Numbered from the stretch's first letter, positions 35,511-48,785 are shown. The stretch: DNA of 64,000 nucleotides from Apostichopus japonicus (GCF_037975245.1 NC_092572.1:8687001-8751000), one strand, 5' to 3'. The notes: generated by a model not told the origin, from the letters alone. Numbers and translations: made by a program.

Positions 35511-36599
35511 TTACATAGTTGATTTGGGAATTTTCTTCAATTAAAAACAAATGACTGCCATACTAACGCTAAATGTTCAGTTGGTTTAAGTTCCCCTTTT
35601 CAATATGTTATGTGTCCAGGCTGACAACCTACTTCGCCCCCCCCCCCCTTTTTTTCTAAACCTCGTCTTATTATTTTAGTCGAGATAGTTAGGAATGACG
35701 GTAAATGACATCATTGGGACTGCTAGCAACGTCAGGGATCAAATATATTTCAAGTTGTGTATCTTTATTTGTCCTCTCATCCCCCCAAAAAACATGGGAG
35801 AACGCCTTAGGTATAACTCTTCTAGCATCGTGTAAGCATTATCCTTAACAAGTGGGGCTCAAAAGAGGCAAGTTAAAATGAGAACACTTGCCGCTTCTGG
35901 TAAAGTTCTACTTTAAATTCTCAGTGCCCTCCTCCCTCCTCCCCCCTCAACTCCTATCGATTGGTCGGTTACTACCGGGTAATATACTTCAGGGAGCCCC
36001 CCCCCCCTCGATCTTATTATCTCTTCGATCATATTTAGACATGAAATTTATCTAAAACGGATAGCATTTGCTCATGTCAGTCTTGATTTAGTGGCACTAA
36101 AATATATATGTTTGCAGACGTATTTTCAAATGTCACCGAGTCAACGTAGGCCTATATCTCACACATTATCAACACGTTTCTCGTGTCAGTCTCTCTATCT
36201 CTGTGCGTCTAGTATCTCTATCGCTGACGTCACCCATTAAAGCTATATCGATTTGTATCAAATTCAACCAATTTGGCAAACATAAAGTAATTAATTGACA
36301 TATATTAAGTTTTGGTTACCATTAAGTTTATTGTGTAGTTAGCTCTGCATTGCTATTTCTTAAGTCTAAACAGTACTGTTACGGCAATAGTTATCAATCA
36401 CAGAGTGTCAATTAACACAGATATTGCCGCGAGCTCTTTTCATTCGCAAATCTCGTCCATTTTGACTATATAATCACTGTTATGAGGATGACTTGAGGGA
36501 AAGTATTAATTCTGATATATTGCAGACCGTTCAAAACTACTTTAATCGGGCCAGGTTATATTTCTATAACACTTCGAATTCATTGCGAAATAACTATTT

Positions 36600-37065
36600 A
36601 AACAGTTGAGGTTCATCTAGTTAAAGTGACTGGACTATGTAGTCTAAAACACAATTCATTAGGTCAGTTCCTAAGTTGCAACACAAATTCAGAGACGTTT
36701 TTGCCTCAAATAAAATGTTTACAATGAACTAAGAAACTTTTGGAGGACACGTGGTGTCGAATGTTACCTGGACGTGCTCCTTTTTTATGTATAAGTTAGA
36801 TGAACATGGTTTTGTTAAAATATCAGAATTTATACAACGTTTGATTCATTATTAAATGAGGTCTGTACTGAGGAGCCGACGTCAACATTATTTAAGCCTC
36901 AGAGGAACATTCCATACATTTAGCATATTTTAAAAATGAATATCTTGAAAACTGGAATAGCTTACCAAGCATAACTACCACCACTCATTTTTTTCTTTTT
37001 TTTTTCTTCTTGGATTATGACACACCAAAACTACCGTTTTGCCTAAGATTACCCTTTAAAGTTCT
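36600..37065 (+). repeat. Dispersed repeat R, copy 1
   Basis: The words GTGACTGGACTATGTAGTCT, GGTCAGTTCCTA, GCCTCAAATA, AAGCCTCAGAGGAACATTCC, TTGAAAACTGGAATAGCT and TTGGATTATGACA occur in the same order as in 60470-60930. The copies are clearly diverged. No coding is seen, so the type of element is unknown. Confidence 0.6.
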
Positions 37066-37089
37066 GACATGGATACCACGAAGTGTATA

Positions 37090-37620
37090 TGCCTATGGTA
37101 GGAGATTTATGTCGCATACATTGCAGTGTAGACGATACAGAGATTAGATAGTGTTAAGACACCACATAGGCTTAAGTTCGTCTTATGTGCAGACATTTAT
37201 GTGATCAAGTGTAGGCCTATGTGAGTCTAAGGTTCAATAAACCCGATGGTACAAGTATGTGATCACATATCTGATGTGGAACAAGAGGTAACTCTGTTCG
37301 AAGTATGTGGCATGTTAGTTCACCTTACGTGCATACATATATATGATCAAGACTATGTGAGTCTAAGGTTCAATAACGCTGATGGTACAAGTATGTTATC
37401 ACATATCTAATGTGTGACAAGGGATGTAACTCTGTTCGAAGTATGTGGCATGTTAGTTCACCTAACGTGCAGAGATCTATGTGATCGAGTGTATGTAAGT
37501 TAAGGTTCAATAAACCCGATGGTACAAGTATGTGAGCACGTATCTGATGTGTGACAAGATGTAACACTGTTCGAAGTATGTGGCATATATGTTAGACAAG
37601 AACTAAATGATAGGTTTACT
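37090..37620. repeat. 136-bp tandem repeat
   Basis: GGTTCAATAA--C-GATGGTACAAG occurs at 37231, 37367 and 37504 (period 136-137). It is accompanied by TTCGAAGTATGTGGCAT and GTTAGTTCACCT--CGTGCA. About 3.5 copies. Confidence 0.85.
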
Positions 37621-38070
37621 ATTGTGCAAGAAAGTGTGTAATCAAGCCTTCTACGTACTAGTCGAGCAAGATAAAAAACTGGTCACATATCAGTATTTAC
37701 TGAAGTGCCGGAAAGATTGTGTTCAAGAACCTATGAATTAGTCTGGTGTGATCAGGTTTACTTATGTACAGGAAAATGTGTGATCAAGTGCAAACTTATT
37801 ATTCATGTACTATATGGAACAGTTAACGTATCATATAGGAGGTTTACTAAAGTGGAGTATGTGATTTAGTGCATACCAATTGATCTGGCATTAATATCTA
37901 ATCGTTTTCATGTCCTACCAAAAAGGTTTTCTAAAGGGCAGGAATATTGTGTGATGAAGTGTCTGTTGAACTTAGTTGAACTATGTTTAGATATATCAAA
38001 TCGTGTACATATCAAAAATAATGTTTACTTAAGTGTACGATAAAGTGTGTGATCAAGAAGCTGTGAGTTT
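37600..38070. repeat. Degenerate GTGTGATCAAG repeat continuing from the 136-bp array
   Basis: (A)GGTTTACT...GTGTGATCAAG-like text recurs near 37611, 37755, 37840, 37924 and 38019 at uneven spacing of about 85-145 bp. It probably derives from the same ancestral unit as the 136-bp array. Confidence 0.6.
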
Positions 38071-39731
38071 GTCCGATGTTCGTATGCATATTCGTTCATA
38101 TATCATAACATAAAAGTTTAATTTTACCGATTCAAGTTTTCATCACCTATGTCTCACTATGCTACACGTCACAAGTGTGACAGAGGTCTATTTTGAAAGG
38201 TGCACGGAACACTTTTAGTGAGAACCAAGCAAAGCAGACCCTTAACTTCTTTATAGTTTGCTTCCGACATCGACCAGAAAGTTTGTCTAACACTTTCGGA
38301 ACTGTTTGTCCTCGTGATAACACTGAAAGTGTCATGTGAATAAGTAAACGTGTTACGTTGTAAAAATCGAGAGGATCCCTTGCAAAACGTACATGATGGA
38401 GAAGTATAATAGAAAAGAGAGCAGCGAAGCTAGATTAAATTGCATAGGTCCAGAATATGAGAATTGGTTTCTTTGCATAATCGCTTTTGTAGCGCAATAA
38501 CATGTAAATTTTAAAGGTATTTTACGAGCTATAGTTCCAATAAAATGTACACAAAACGGGCTTCCTCTCAATTAATTTCATGGATATGCTTTAATTGATG
38601 ACAAATAGAGTGACAAAGGTGAACAAATTGTGAAGGTATTGGCTAAAGGAATAGCTGGGATGGCGCAGTTAGAAGGGTGAATATGTAACCTGTTGGAGAA
38701 ATTATTATTAAGTTACATATCAACTAAAATGGATTTCATAAAACAAAAAAAAGACCTTTCATAACCACAAATAAAGCACAAATATCATGTAACAATGACT
38801 ATAATGAACAACAATTCTTATAATATCACTTCAAAATTCAAATACTCTCTTTGCTAATAATGCGAATAGGCTGAGGTCAGTAAGGGGACACACAAAACAA
38901 AAGGGAGGAAAAGGGATCATGTTGAAACCTATTTAACACATCTACAGGGGACACCAATATATGTGTGTTACCCTTATGAGGACATATATGATTCATATGT
39001 AACTAAATTACCATTAACCTAACTTACTAGGAAATTAGTTTCTAATTTGGTAGTTAATTCTAACTATTACATCAAACGACAAAAAAAAATGTTGTGTTCC
39101 ACAACATTTATTTGGCAAAAATAGAAATAAAAACCTAACAAGATCACTTTGGTCGACTGAAACGAAATGTTTTGTATCCAGGTTGATAGCCATTTCTGAA
39201 GAAAACTTAAAAAGAAAACTAGCTTCAGGGATACTAGCGGTGAATAAAACTCAACCCAAGTTTTGTGAAATTTGTTGTAAAAAGCAAGCATCAACTTTTT
39301 AAGAGACCGTATGATACTTTTTTAGCAATTTAGAAGCTAACACTATTTTCAAGATTATCAGCGATAAGCAAAACTCAAACTGTAGGTTTTTTCTTCAAGA
39401 TAGTTTAAGTTTGAAAAGTCATAAAAGTATAACAGAAAACTAATATAATCAACGCTAATTATAGAAACTCGAACTTTTAAAAAATTAAAAAGTTTTTTCT
39501 TTTTAAAATTACAAAAGAGAACCAGTGATTAACAGTGGGACATAAAAGCTCAAATTCCACTTTATATATTTGATTTTATTGAACAGTTACGTTAAGTTTT
39601 TGAAATATAGAAAAGAAAAGTAACATCGTGCATGGTTATCAGTTGGACATTCAACTCAAAAATCCAATTGATCTCTTGTTCTTTTAAAAAGTTACGTGAA
39701 GTTTATGAAAGTTACAAAAGAGAAAACTAAC
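38071..39731. other. Non-coding interval left of the candidate start exon
   Basis: This is AT-rich. The words AAAAG(A/T)G--AA-TAG and TTACGT(T/G)AAGTTT recur at about 39.18-39.73 kb, suggesting a faint repeat (units near 39.4, 39.5, 39.6 and 39.7 kb). No exon was found. Confidence 0.35.
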
Positions 39732-39776
39732 CTCAGGATTATCAGCTGGTGCCTGCGCACTCTTCGCACGCTTCAT
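39732..39776 (-). CDS. Candidate first coding exon of a short (PAS-lacking) ERG isoform
   Basis: On the minus strand an ATG at 39776 opens 15 codons, MKRAKSAQAPADNPE, ending at a good donor (GAG|GTTAGT). The exon ends in phase 0, exactly what the S1 exon (24861-25035) needs, giving [11 protein letters not shown]. In vertebrate KCNH2 the alternative exon 1b encodes a short basic N-terminus and joins at the equivalent residue (AQE|VLSLGAD, from memory). An in-frame TAG lies immediately 5' of the ATG, so this cannot be the inside of a longer coding exon in that frame; it would be a start exon with a 5' leader. The chance of a short ATG-donor segment in 39 kb of sequence is not small, so the call rests on phase, junction similarity and basic content. 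RNA evidence is lacking. Confidence 0.45.
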
Positions 39777-39930
39777 CTAGCCCTCTGTCTCTCTTAAATG
39801 TACAGAGAAGAAACAAGTTCCCCTGTTGAACGGAAAAAGAAGTGACAGAAAAGAAGAGTAAAGTTAAAAGTCAATATTACCTTGAACTTTCCGAGAGAAC
39901 GCCACCGCCGCCATTTCCCTCTTATCTCAC
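39777..39930 (-). other. Possible 5' leader of the candidate short ERG transcript
   Basis: Upstream of the candidate start codon the minus strand holds a GC-richer stretch. It contains another ATG in strong context (AAATGGCGGCGG, ATG at 39914) that reads MAAVAFSRKVQ before a GT (GTAATA at 39880-39875). It could be an upstream ORF or a leader exon. A matching acceptor (TTCAACAG, exon from 39822) would make an intron of only 58 bases and leads to an early stop, so it does not extend the channel reading frame. No TATA box is obvious close by. The interpretation is inference only. Confidence 0.25.
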
Positions 39931-42756
39931 GAAAAGAACAACCATAGCATTTACTCGAGCCACACATGAGGGCAGTCTTCTTAGTCTTTATTTCTTCTTT
40001 TTCTTTCTGGGTTTTTTTATTGTTGTTGTTTTTGTCTAACTTTATCCTTCAAAGGATGATTGCATTCAAAAATAATATCAAGGATTTTATTCCATCACAT
40101 TTTATGTTTGATAATGACTAGTTTTGATGTAGCCTCCATTTTGAAATTCGTTCCTCTTGTTTTGTTAAACCAGACAAGGGGTAATTGTGTTTGGATTAAT
40201 GTCTATAGTCACGTTTCGTGATGAACTTTGACCTCAACTAAGGTTCTGTCGAAGAAGGTCTTTCGCAATTGGAGACTAAAGTCTTTCTTGTTTAAAATGA
40301 CTTCCAGCAATAGACCCTATACATTTAGGAAATCTGTGCACACGTGACTCTTAATTCCTTTTTTTTCCTTCAAGAACAGTTAAATTACATCTAAAAATGA
40401 CGTCTCGTTTATTCATACACACCGCATCGAATGCTAAGCTATTAAGTATTTGTTCCTTTAAGACAATTATGAACCGATTGTATAATATTGCATTTCATGT
40501 CCGAGAAAACTGTCACAGATAAATAACTCCAAGCAATGTCGCTTCCCTTTAAATCAAACGAAAATGTTTTGATTTGCTCATTCGTCGGTGATCACTAGCT
40601 CAGAAAATGAAAATAGCCACGAAAAAAAAAGCTTCAAAGCATGGTCTATCCCTCAATATGTTATAACGTTAGAAATAACGACCTCGAATTTACACTTTAA
40701 AGTATTCAAGACCCTGCTTATGTAAATATATACAATGTGCATTAAAAGAGCCTCGTTTGAGCATTTCAAGCACCACTCGAAAATACATTAGAAAAGTTCC
40801 GACATATCGTTGAAAAACACAGATTCAGAAGAGAGAACTATATATTCCAAAGTATGTTCTTCTTGTCTTCATCTTCGTGTGTGCATTAAATTCACGATTT
40901 GAAAGTAATGTGCGAATTTGCGAGATACCTAGAATAGCGTCGCTTTCAATGTGTTTAGGATTTCCTTCAAATCCAGCACGGTAATATGAGCGATACGAGA
41001 AAACGGCTGTTTACACAAATCATACACAGGAATGACACTTAGGTGTAATGTTAAGCCCACCTAAAATATCTCCTTTCATGTACTGTTTTAATTCGAAGAA
41101 ACAGAGCCAAAGAGCGGAATGCACTAGCACAAAATCTGCTTAATGGGATAAAGCCATTCCTCCAAGAACCAAACACATAACAACGAAACAAAAACCACGC
41201 ACGTCGCGAATAGATTTCCAAATCTTGACAACTTGACGAAGAAACGTAAACCGTTCGGATTTCTTTTTAGTTTTGCTTTGTTTGTTTTATCGTGTTTTGT
41301 TTTTTTGGTTCCACCGAATCTCATCAAGAATATCCAACAGAATATAGAAGTGATCAATGAAATCCTAACAAGTTGAAGTCGATTCTCTCCTTGGTATCAA
41401 ATGTAGCGTTGTAAGTGTAACGAAAGAAAAAAAATGACATATATATACCCAAGAATGAGTAATTAGTAGTGACGCGAGATTGAGAACAATTGTAGTCAGT
41501 CCTACTATACGTGCTCAACATTCAGATATTGCGCGAGGATATAGTACATATTACTACTACATAATACAGCAGTAGGTTCTAATATAATAATATACACAGT
41601 CTTGCTGGTATATGAGGCTCCCGACGAGAACCGGTAACAGTCAAATTATCTCTACTTCTCCGAGAAGACACATTGAATTTAAGCTACTGTTGCATAGTCT
41701 CGACTATATGCATAAATGACTGTGTATATATGTGTGTTCGTGTGTTTGTGTACAGAGCATAGCTGAGGTTTGTTTTTCTCGTTGCTTTTACTATTGTCTG
41801 TATAATCGATACAACGTAAAGCTATATATAAAACAGCAGCAATTAAACAACTTTTAGAATGAAATTATTGATCCGTGTTGATTCATCAATTAATATTTCC
41901 ATACATATATCATATCAATGTCGTAAACGGCTATTTGGTCGATACATAAGAATCTCGGTCAGATAATTTTATACGTATTTTTTCTTGTTGCTGTGGATGG
42001 CACAGAGAGTATAAGGCAAATACTAGCCAATTAGTCTAACTCTTTGTATTCTCTGGATATGAAGTGATTTTAATGATATTGTACAATTGAGAACTTGTTT
42101 TAATTTTAAAGATCATAGGACGTATTTGAATGAAAATAAAACGCATTTTAACACACATGAAGACACATACTTAGTTGTGACTGCAAAGTTCTACTTCAAC
42201 AATAGCGTTATTTTCGATAACGTATGGCGCAAATGACGCAGTACATATTAATTTGCATATTGCAATATTCATTTCAGATCTAGTATAATTTAAAGGTTGC
42301 TAATAAAATAATAATTTATACAGCAATATTTCTGTATTTTGGTTAGGTTTGAATGATTGCGCTATTAGCTTTCTTAACTATGATTACTCATTAATGCATA
42401 CCAAAGGTCGTGAATTAATAGGATTTGCCTGTACACAGCGACAACACACACAACCTGTACACGCTCTAATATCCAACAGTGGGAGGTAAACTTTGTAAAT
42501 TTGTCTAATGACGAAAATATTCCAGCTGTGATTGGTTGTAAACAACTAAGTGCATGTGTGCGAGTCTATCTATGTACGAGATTGTAATACGTAGTCTGCT
42601 GGAAAGGTCGACTTGGTTAAGTGTTATACCTACGTAGTGATATCTAATAGTTGGTACAATAAAAAAAATAAAAAAAATGTCCGTTGATCGTAATTTATTT
42701 AATGATATTTGAAATATCGATCCGTTTGTTCGTAACAATCAAATTCCAAAAATTCC
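39931..42756. other. Interval upstream of the candidate start exon
   Basis: No gene is recognised. It could contain the promoter of the short ERG transcript, but I see no clear TATA or CpG island close to 39.9 kb. Short frames at 41124-41357 and 42505-42738 resemble nothing known. Confidence 0.3.
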
Positions 42757-42875
42757 TGACGTCATATTAAACCATAACTACACGGCACCGTTCATTTTGG
42801 CGCGAAAATTGAGTATATAACAAAAACAAACACGGCTCACATCTTCTGCTATCATCTTTGATCATTATGACGTCA
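42757..42875. promoter_or_regulatory. CRE / E2F / TATA-like motif cluster
   Basis: Within 120 bp are a perfect CRE palindrome TGACGTCA (42757-42764), the symmetric E2F-type site TTTTGGCGCGAAAA (42795-42808), a TATATAA (42814-42820) and a second TGACGTCA (42868-42875). The density of known promoter words is striking, but no coding frame follows on either strand within reach. Function is inferred only. Confidence 0.35.
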
Positions 42876-44869
42876 TATAAAGTAGTTCCGGTCCTTCAAC
42901 TGTTACGCACAACTTTGAGTTGTGTTTTGATGTTGTTGTTGTAAATTAATATGCTAAAGAAATATCACATGTTTGGCCTTAATTGACAAAACACGAAAAT
43001 GCAAAATGTTTCCATATATTGGCACATATTATTGATTCCTTTGTAAGAATAGTGCTTTCTTTTCTGAACTTCTTCGAGGAAATTAGCGAAGTAGACACAA
43101 AGGTTTAACGATTTCAGAATGAACAGCTTGGAAATTGGTCTATGTCGGATTGATTATAATGGAGGTTGAATACACAGTGTACAACAGATTGCGTCGCTAT
43201 GCTACGTTCATGTTACAAAATTGTCATGGTATTGAGTAGTAGTTTCATGTGCGTACTTCTCATCCACGGGTAAAAGGAGATAATCTACTCCGCAATTAAT
43301 AGTTGAGTTGATTTCCCAGGGAAGCTATTTGTAGAGAAGTCTGTTCGGCAGGCAAACGTGAGGTAATAAATTATCAGCCTTTGTACGGCTTGGCTAAAGT
43401 ATACACTATTCATAAATCAATAACATAACAGAAAACTGTGAACAAAATTCTCACAATTCTCTCTTTACCTTTGCCCAAATGCCATCCTAAAGCGTCTCAA
43501 GTTAAATCCGTTCCTTAATTAAACTGTAAATGTTACCTTTTCATGAAATTAAGCATGAAAGATTGCAGGAGCTATGATTGCGAGAAAGCGAGCTTTCCTA
43601 CATGTGTGAATTGGATGCAAGTTATAACGCTACAGTAGGATTCTATTGGACACAGAAAGTCGAGACAATGTTTTGTTAGATTATTCATTGTTCCCCCTGA
43701 AGTAAGTGCAACATGGCCCCTCATATGTATATGACGAAATTCTTACAATTTTATGAAGATAAATCAATTTATATTTCCGACGTTTGAAGTGAAACAGAAT
43801 TCATTTTTCCCCTCACAACTAACTTTCTACAAGACAACAACGAGCATCACATTTCGCATACAATGCGCCGAACATTCCAATCCTTAACAGTTACGGTAGT
43901 AACAGAAAACAGCACAAATTTCCCGTGGGCTTTGGGAACGTGCCGCGGTTGCTTTCGACTCAAACCGAATATTTGTCAGCGTATAGAAGAGGCGGGCACT
44001 TGTGGAGGAGAACAGGAACATGACGGGTAATATATATATATATATATATATCTACATATATATCTATATATATCTCTCTCTATATGTTCATGCACATATA
44101 TATATATATATTTATATATATACACACATCTGTCTGCCATTCACTAGGGCATTCATTTCTTGCAGAAGGGTTGACAGACTAATATAACGCGATTACGTGA
44201 AATTCATAGATATTGTTCAAGATGTATTTTGCTGGATGTGATTTTTTTAGGACATTTTGTGATCTAGTGTGTTTTTTCATGTTTTTTCTGAACTGTAAGC
44301 GAGTCGAAACTTAATGCACGGTGACAGTTAAGATAGCGATAGGTATTTCACTGTCAATGTTACTTAGTGTATGGTTGCATTTAAAAACGTTATGGAAGGA
44401 TAATATTATACTGGCTGTGCTAGCTTATCGACTTGTGTCATTAAAGAGAGAAAATCAAAGCTTATTTTTCAGAAGGTTCATGGAGGAAAGGGAGTATTTT
44501 ACGCGCATTCTTTTTGTTTTACGATAGAAGTCCCACTCAAGGCAACGTATATACAGCAGTATATCTACTGCAATGACGTCACAAGAAGGTATCAACCGGG
44601 CACAGTTCAACGACCACTATGGTGTGACGGTGCCCAGAAACGAATTTATGAAATGAAATGTAGAATATCGAAAATACTGAGGATATAATAAATACAGGAT
44701 ATAAAATATAAATACTTAGGATACAGGGCAAAAGAAAGGCAGATATATGGACTACTCGAAGGGCGGATACGTAGAAATCAATAAAATCAAGGTGGCTCCG
44801 ACTCCCTCAACCCCACCCTTCTCTGCCCCAACTGACGTAAGGAATATTCAGGTGTACTGTACATAGTAT
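42876..44869. other. Non-coding interval with a TA array
   Basis: A compound TA array lies at about 44028-44130, and a TGACGTCA at 44574-44581. No gene is recognised. Confidence 0.4.
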
Positions 44870-45178
44870 ATTATTAGTATTATAAGTATTATTATAATAA
44901 TAACAACAATCAGAATAATAATAATAATAATAACAATAATCAGCAACTAATTTTACGCTTAAGCGACCACAAATGTGGGAGACACCCGCAAAGGCTTATG
45001 GATTACAACTTAAACGTCGGGTGGCTTCCAATTCAACATTTCAACTCAAATTTGGAATCTTTTCAATTTAGAAAGTCATTTCAGATGGAAAAACCGTAGA
45101 CTTGCTCCCGATTGCTAAGCCTCATTGCTTCAATTGCTGCCACCGCCCTTTTCCACTCGGCCACAGCACCGGTTATAA
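44870..45178 (-). mobile_element. tRNA-Ser/Leu-like SINE with TTA-rich tail
   Basis: Read on the minus strand the head (45178 downward) gives GGTGCTGTGGCCGAGTGGAA, a class-II-tRNA A box, followed by TGAAGCAATGAGGCTTAGCA and a degenerate B-box region (GGGAGCAAGTC). The body ends at a trinucleotide tail (44870-44940, ATT/AAT units with CAG interruptions). An apparent small internal duplication lies between the A box and the anticodon region. It is probably old and inactive. Confidence 0.6.
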
Positions 45179-48174
45179 CATGTATACAGTGCAACCTAAG
45201 TAGTTACGAATCCTTCAATATTGTTTCAAAAGGTGCTTAATAAACATTATTTTACATGTAATCCACATACATCCGTTCTATTAAAGCATCTATTGGGACG
45301 GACGGAGAACGCCCTTCACTTGTTGTGTGTTAGCAATTAACACACAACGTATAATGTTTGATATTACGCAATGGCTGTTTTGTTTTAATTTACATAAAAA
45401 CGTCACCATAAAGTTACCGTACTTCAGTTGGCTCAGTACGTGTAGCCACCCTTCCCCATTCCCATACGGTAAACCCGGGTCCGGTTAATGGAATATGGTT
45501 TTTTACGCAAATAGTGTTTCTTGTAAAGCTTTTAAACATTACGTTGCAATGTCATGGGGAATTCGAACATAATATTGCAAGTTGGGCCACTAATTTAGGT
45601 AATCAAATCACTAATAAAAAATGGAGCCTCATCGCCTACGACACTGAGATGGTGGGAGGGTGGTAATGACAATAGCAGTATCGATTATTTTCAAAGCTAC
45701 CTATTCCCTCACCCCCCCCCCTCCACCCAACCGTATTCCCCAATTTCAAACCTGTGTCGTCGTCATCAAGTCTTTATTACTTCATCAACAAATTGGTAAG
45801 TTACCACAGTTTCGCTTGGAAGAGAAGGTACTGCTTGAAATCATATCAATTCATCACAAAATATTGTTCAAGTGAGTGAATGAGTTTCGGTGTCCCTATA
45901 AATGAAGAAACATTTCGTCCCTATAAATTGATAACAAAAATAAAATAATAAAGAATCGTAGAAAGTATGACTTTGAAAGTTGTCAACATACGGGGGTACT
46001 CCTCGGTATCATTGTACGGATGAAAACTAAAACAGAGTTATTAAGCTATTGTTACCATATAATACACTAAAACTCAGATAAACAGAACTTAAATACCGTG
46101 ACCTATATCCCATAGGTATAACATACTAAACAAAACAGCAAAAAAAAAAAACGCAAGAGAAATTTAATAACAGAAACAGCTTTTTTCTTCTTCAAAGAGC
46201 CACTGCCTTGTTTTAAATCTGCTAACTCGCACAGCACACTCACTTACTATAGTCATACTACCATGCAAGAGAATTGCCATGAAGATAACCTTAATTAAGA
46301 TGCTATTTTTAGTTATATATTATATATTTTATGTGTTAATTCATGCATATATAGAACAGCACAAACGTTCAGTGTTTGGTTAAACTATATTTACCTTTAA
46401 AGTTTTATTTCCTATAGAGTACTACGTCATCTATCATAAATACCGTGACGTCATAAAGCGTATTAAAGATAAGACATTGTTGACGTGTATACGACTATTG
46501 TTTGCTATCTATGCGCATATTAACCATGGTTATCAATCTAATTGATTTTTGAACAAACATTCTCAGACTATAATTTATTCTAATTTGACTTTTTTCTCTA
46601 AATTATTATTAAAACGAAAATATAGTTTGACGGCTCGCTTAAGGATCCTAGCTTTGCTGTGAGAACTAGATTTCGCAGCTTCGACTAAAATGTGGTTTTA
46701 ACTCATTATATTCCTCTCCCCTATTGAATAATTACCCGTACAGTGTATGATAACTCGTCAAATGAACACGTTTTAACTATACATAGTCAAGTGATTCATC
46801 CAATTCTATATGCAAAGCTTTCTAAAATTGTTAACTATTTTCTCTCTCCTTTGCAACAATTTTCCCAAAACCTTCCGAGCAGTATACTTCAACAGAAGAA
46901 TGTAAATTGATGAAATTAAGATATCATCGGCGATTAATCGATGACTGATCAATAAATTCCTTTTGATTATCAATATTTCGTCTCCGAGATAATTCATTTC
47001 ATTACGCAAGCTAACTCGTCAAATGAACACGTTTTTACATATACGGTTATATCATGTAATTCTATACAGTAGTCTAAATTATTTTATTTTATTTTCATAA
47101 AAACATTTTTAAGTTCATTAAAACTTCATTAATGGCAACTGTGACTTGCCTTGTCATTAACTAAAGCTTATCTCACGTGATTCTAGTATCGAAAAGCATC
47201 AAACATTTCATGAAAACCTACTCTACAAATACATACACATTGGCTTGGCCTTGAATGCATCAGTTATTTGGTTACAGAAAAGGCGCTACTTGTGTTTCAA
47301 AGTTTCATCGTATAAATTAGGTTGACAAACCTTCCATGGGTCAATGTGAATTTTTATATAGTGTGAAGACTTTCAACTATTTTTTACGCCCCTAGTACGA
47401 TATTGCTTGTCTCTGATTTTTTTCTTTTTCTTTTCCAGACATTTTGACAAATTTGCTCCGAACATTGCTAACCAGCTGTCTCTGTTTATACCTCGTTTGT
47501 CAGGCGGCGTAGCAGTTAGAAAGCCCATGTGACTGCGTGCTCAACATAAACTCAAGAGGTAAACTTATAAGAGGTACCCTAAGGGGTGAACCTGTTATGA
47601 AATGCTAGGTAGTGACCGCCGTCTCCGTGTGAGTTTAAATACTATGTATTTACTTAATCTACCACAGTTTCACATCGCATATGTTGCCATCTCCTTAACA
47701 GAAATCCGGCCAGGGCAGGGGCAGCCTTCCACCCCCCCCCCCTCCTACCCACATTCACAGTTCACTACTGGTTGTTGTCAATTATATAATCCGTGGTATT
47801 TTGCTTTAAAAATGGCGAAATGGTGAACTCAAAAACCAGACGCTTCTCAAATGCAATTAAACTCTTGACATTATTTGTTAACATTCTGATAGTCAGGTCC
47901 TAACGTGTTGAAAATAAATCTGATAAACTAATATTGAAACATAGCATGTTGATTTGAATATTCATATGCTGATATTTAAATTTGTAACATGCTGATATAG
48001 GCATATGTGTTTCTAGGCTAACGATTCTCAAACACATGGCGTTCCATAGAATTTCGCCTGTGATAATGTTTCGTAGGTGACTCTACTTAAGATTACGTCA
48101 CTTAGTATAATGAGACCAAACTATTTGATTTAGAATGTATTTGCATATTAATAAAGCACACCTGGGACGGATCT
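45179..48174. other. Non-coding interval, nothing firm
   Basis: This is AT-rich with C runs at 45710-45722 and 47732-47741. TGACGTCA occurs at 46446-46453. The words CTCGTCAAATGAACACGTTTT appear near 46756 and 47013, about 257 bp apart, hinting at a weak duplication. Confidence 0.35.
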
Positions 48175-48400
48175 ATGATTTTAAGATAGAGGGTGCGTGG
48201 CTTTGGGGTATTTGAACCCGACTTATACATGGGAGGGTGGGAGAGGGTGGTTTAGGTCCGCGTCCAGAAACAAATACAAAAGTGAAATAATGCATTCTGA
48301 GATACATAATAATTTAGGATATAAATTAGATCTACAATTAGTTCTAGCACACGCAAGTTTGTGTTTATATCTATGTGCCTATTCATGCGGGGTGGGGGGT
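48175..48400. repeat. Dispersed repeat P, copy 2
   Basis: TTTGAACCCGACTTATACAT with GGGAGGGTGGGAG, then ATTTAGGATATAAATTAGAT and CTACAATTAGTTCTAGCACA, match copy 1 at 3.2-3.4 kb at clear but diverged similarity. The element type is unknown. Confidence 0.55.
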
Positions 48401-48728
48401 GGCAAAGCTGGGAGGGGGTAGGTTGCAAAGCGGTGGTCAGGTGGGATGCGAGCGGTGCACGTGCACCCACACAAATCTGGATCCTCGCCTACACATCTCT
48501 ATTGAAAACCATTGAAGCTGAAATCCAGTTATAAGACGAAAGCAGATTCTATTTAATATGAACATTATTTCAATTTATATTCACAAATATTATCCTGTTA
48601 TTTGCTTAAAAAAACAACAGAAAAGAACACGCTAAAATAACAAAAATAAATAGCCCTAACATGCATGCGAACCATTCAACCCTTCTTATTGTTTACTAGT
48701 TTATACTGTTAGTCAGTGAAGAAAAACA

Positions 48729-48753
48729 ACACACACACACATACATACATACA

Positions 48754-48785
<32 letters not shown>
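48729..48785. repeat. (CA)n(CATA)n microsatellite
   Basis: A short CA run followed by about eleven CATA units. Confidence 0.95.

Noticed and set aside
39823-39880. 58-bp mini-intron linking MAAVAFSRKVQ to the candidate ERG start exon
   Set aside because: The joined frame hits a stop within about ten codons and the intron would be very short, so it cannot give a longer channel N-terminus.
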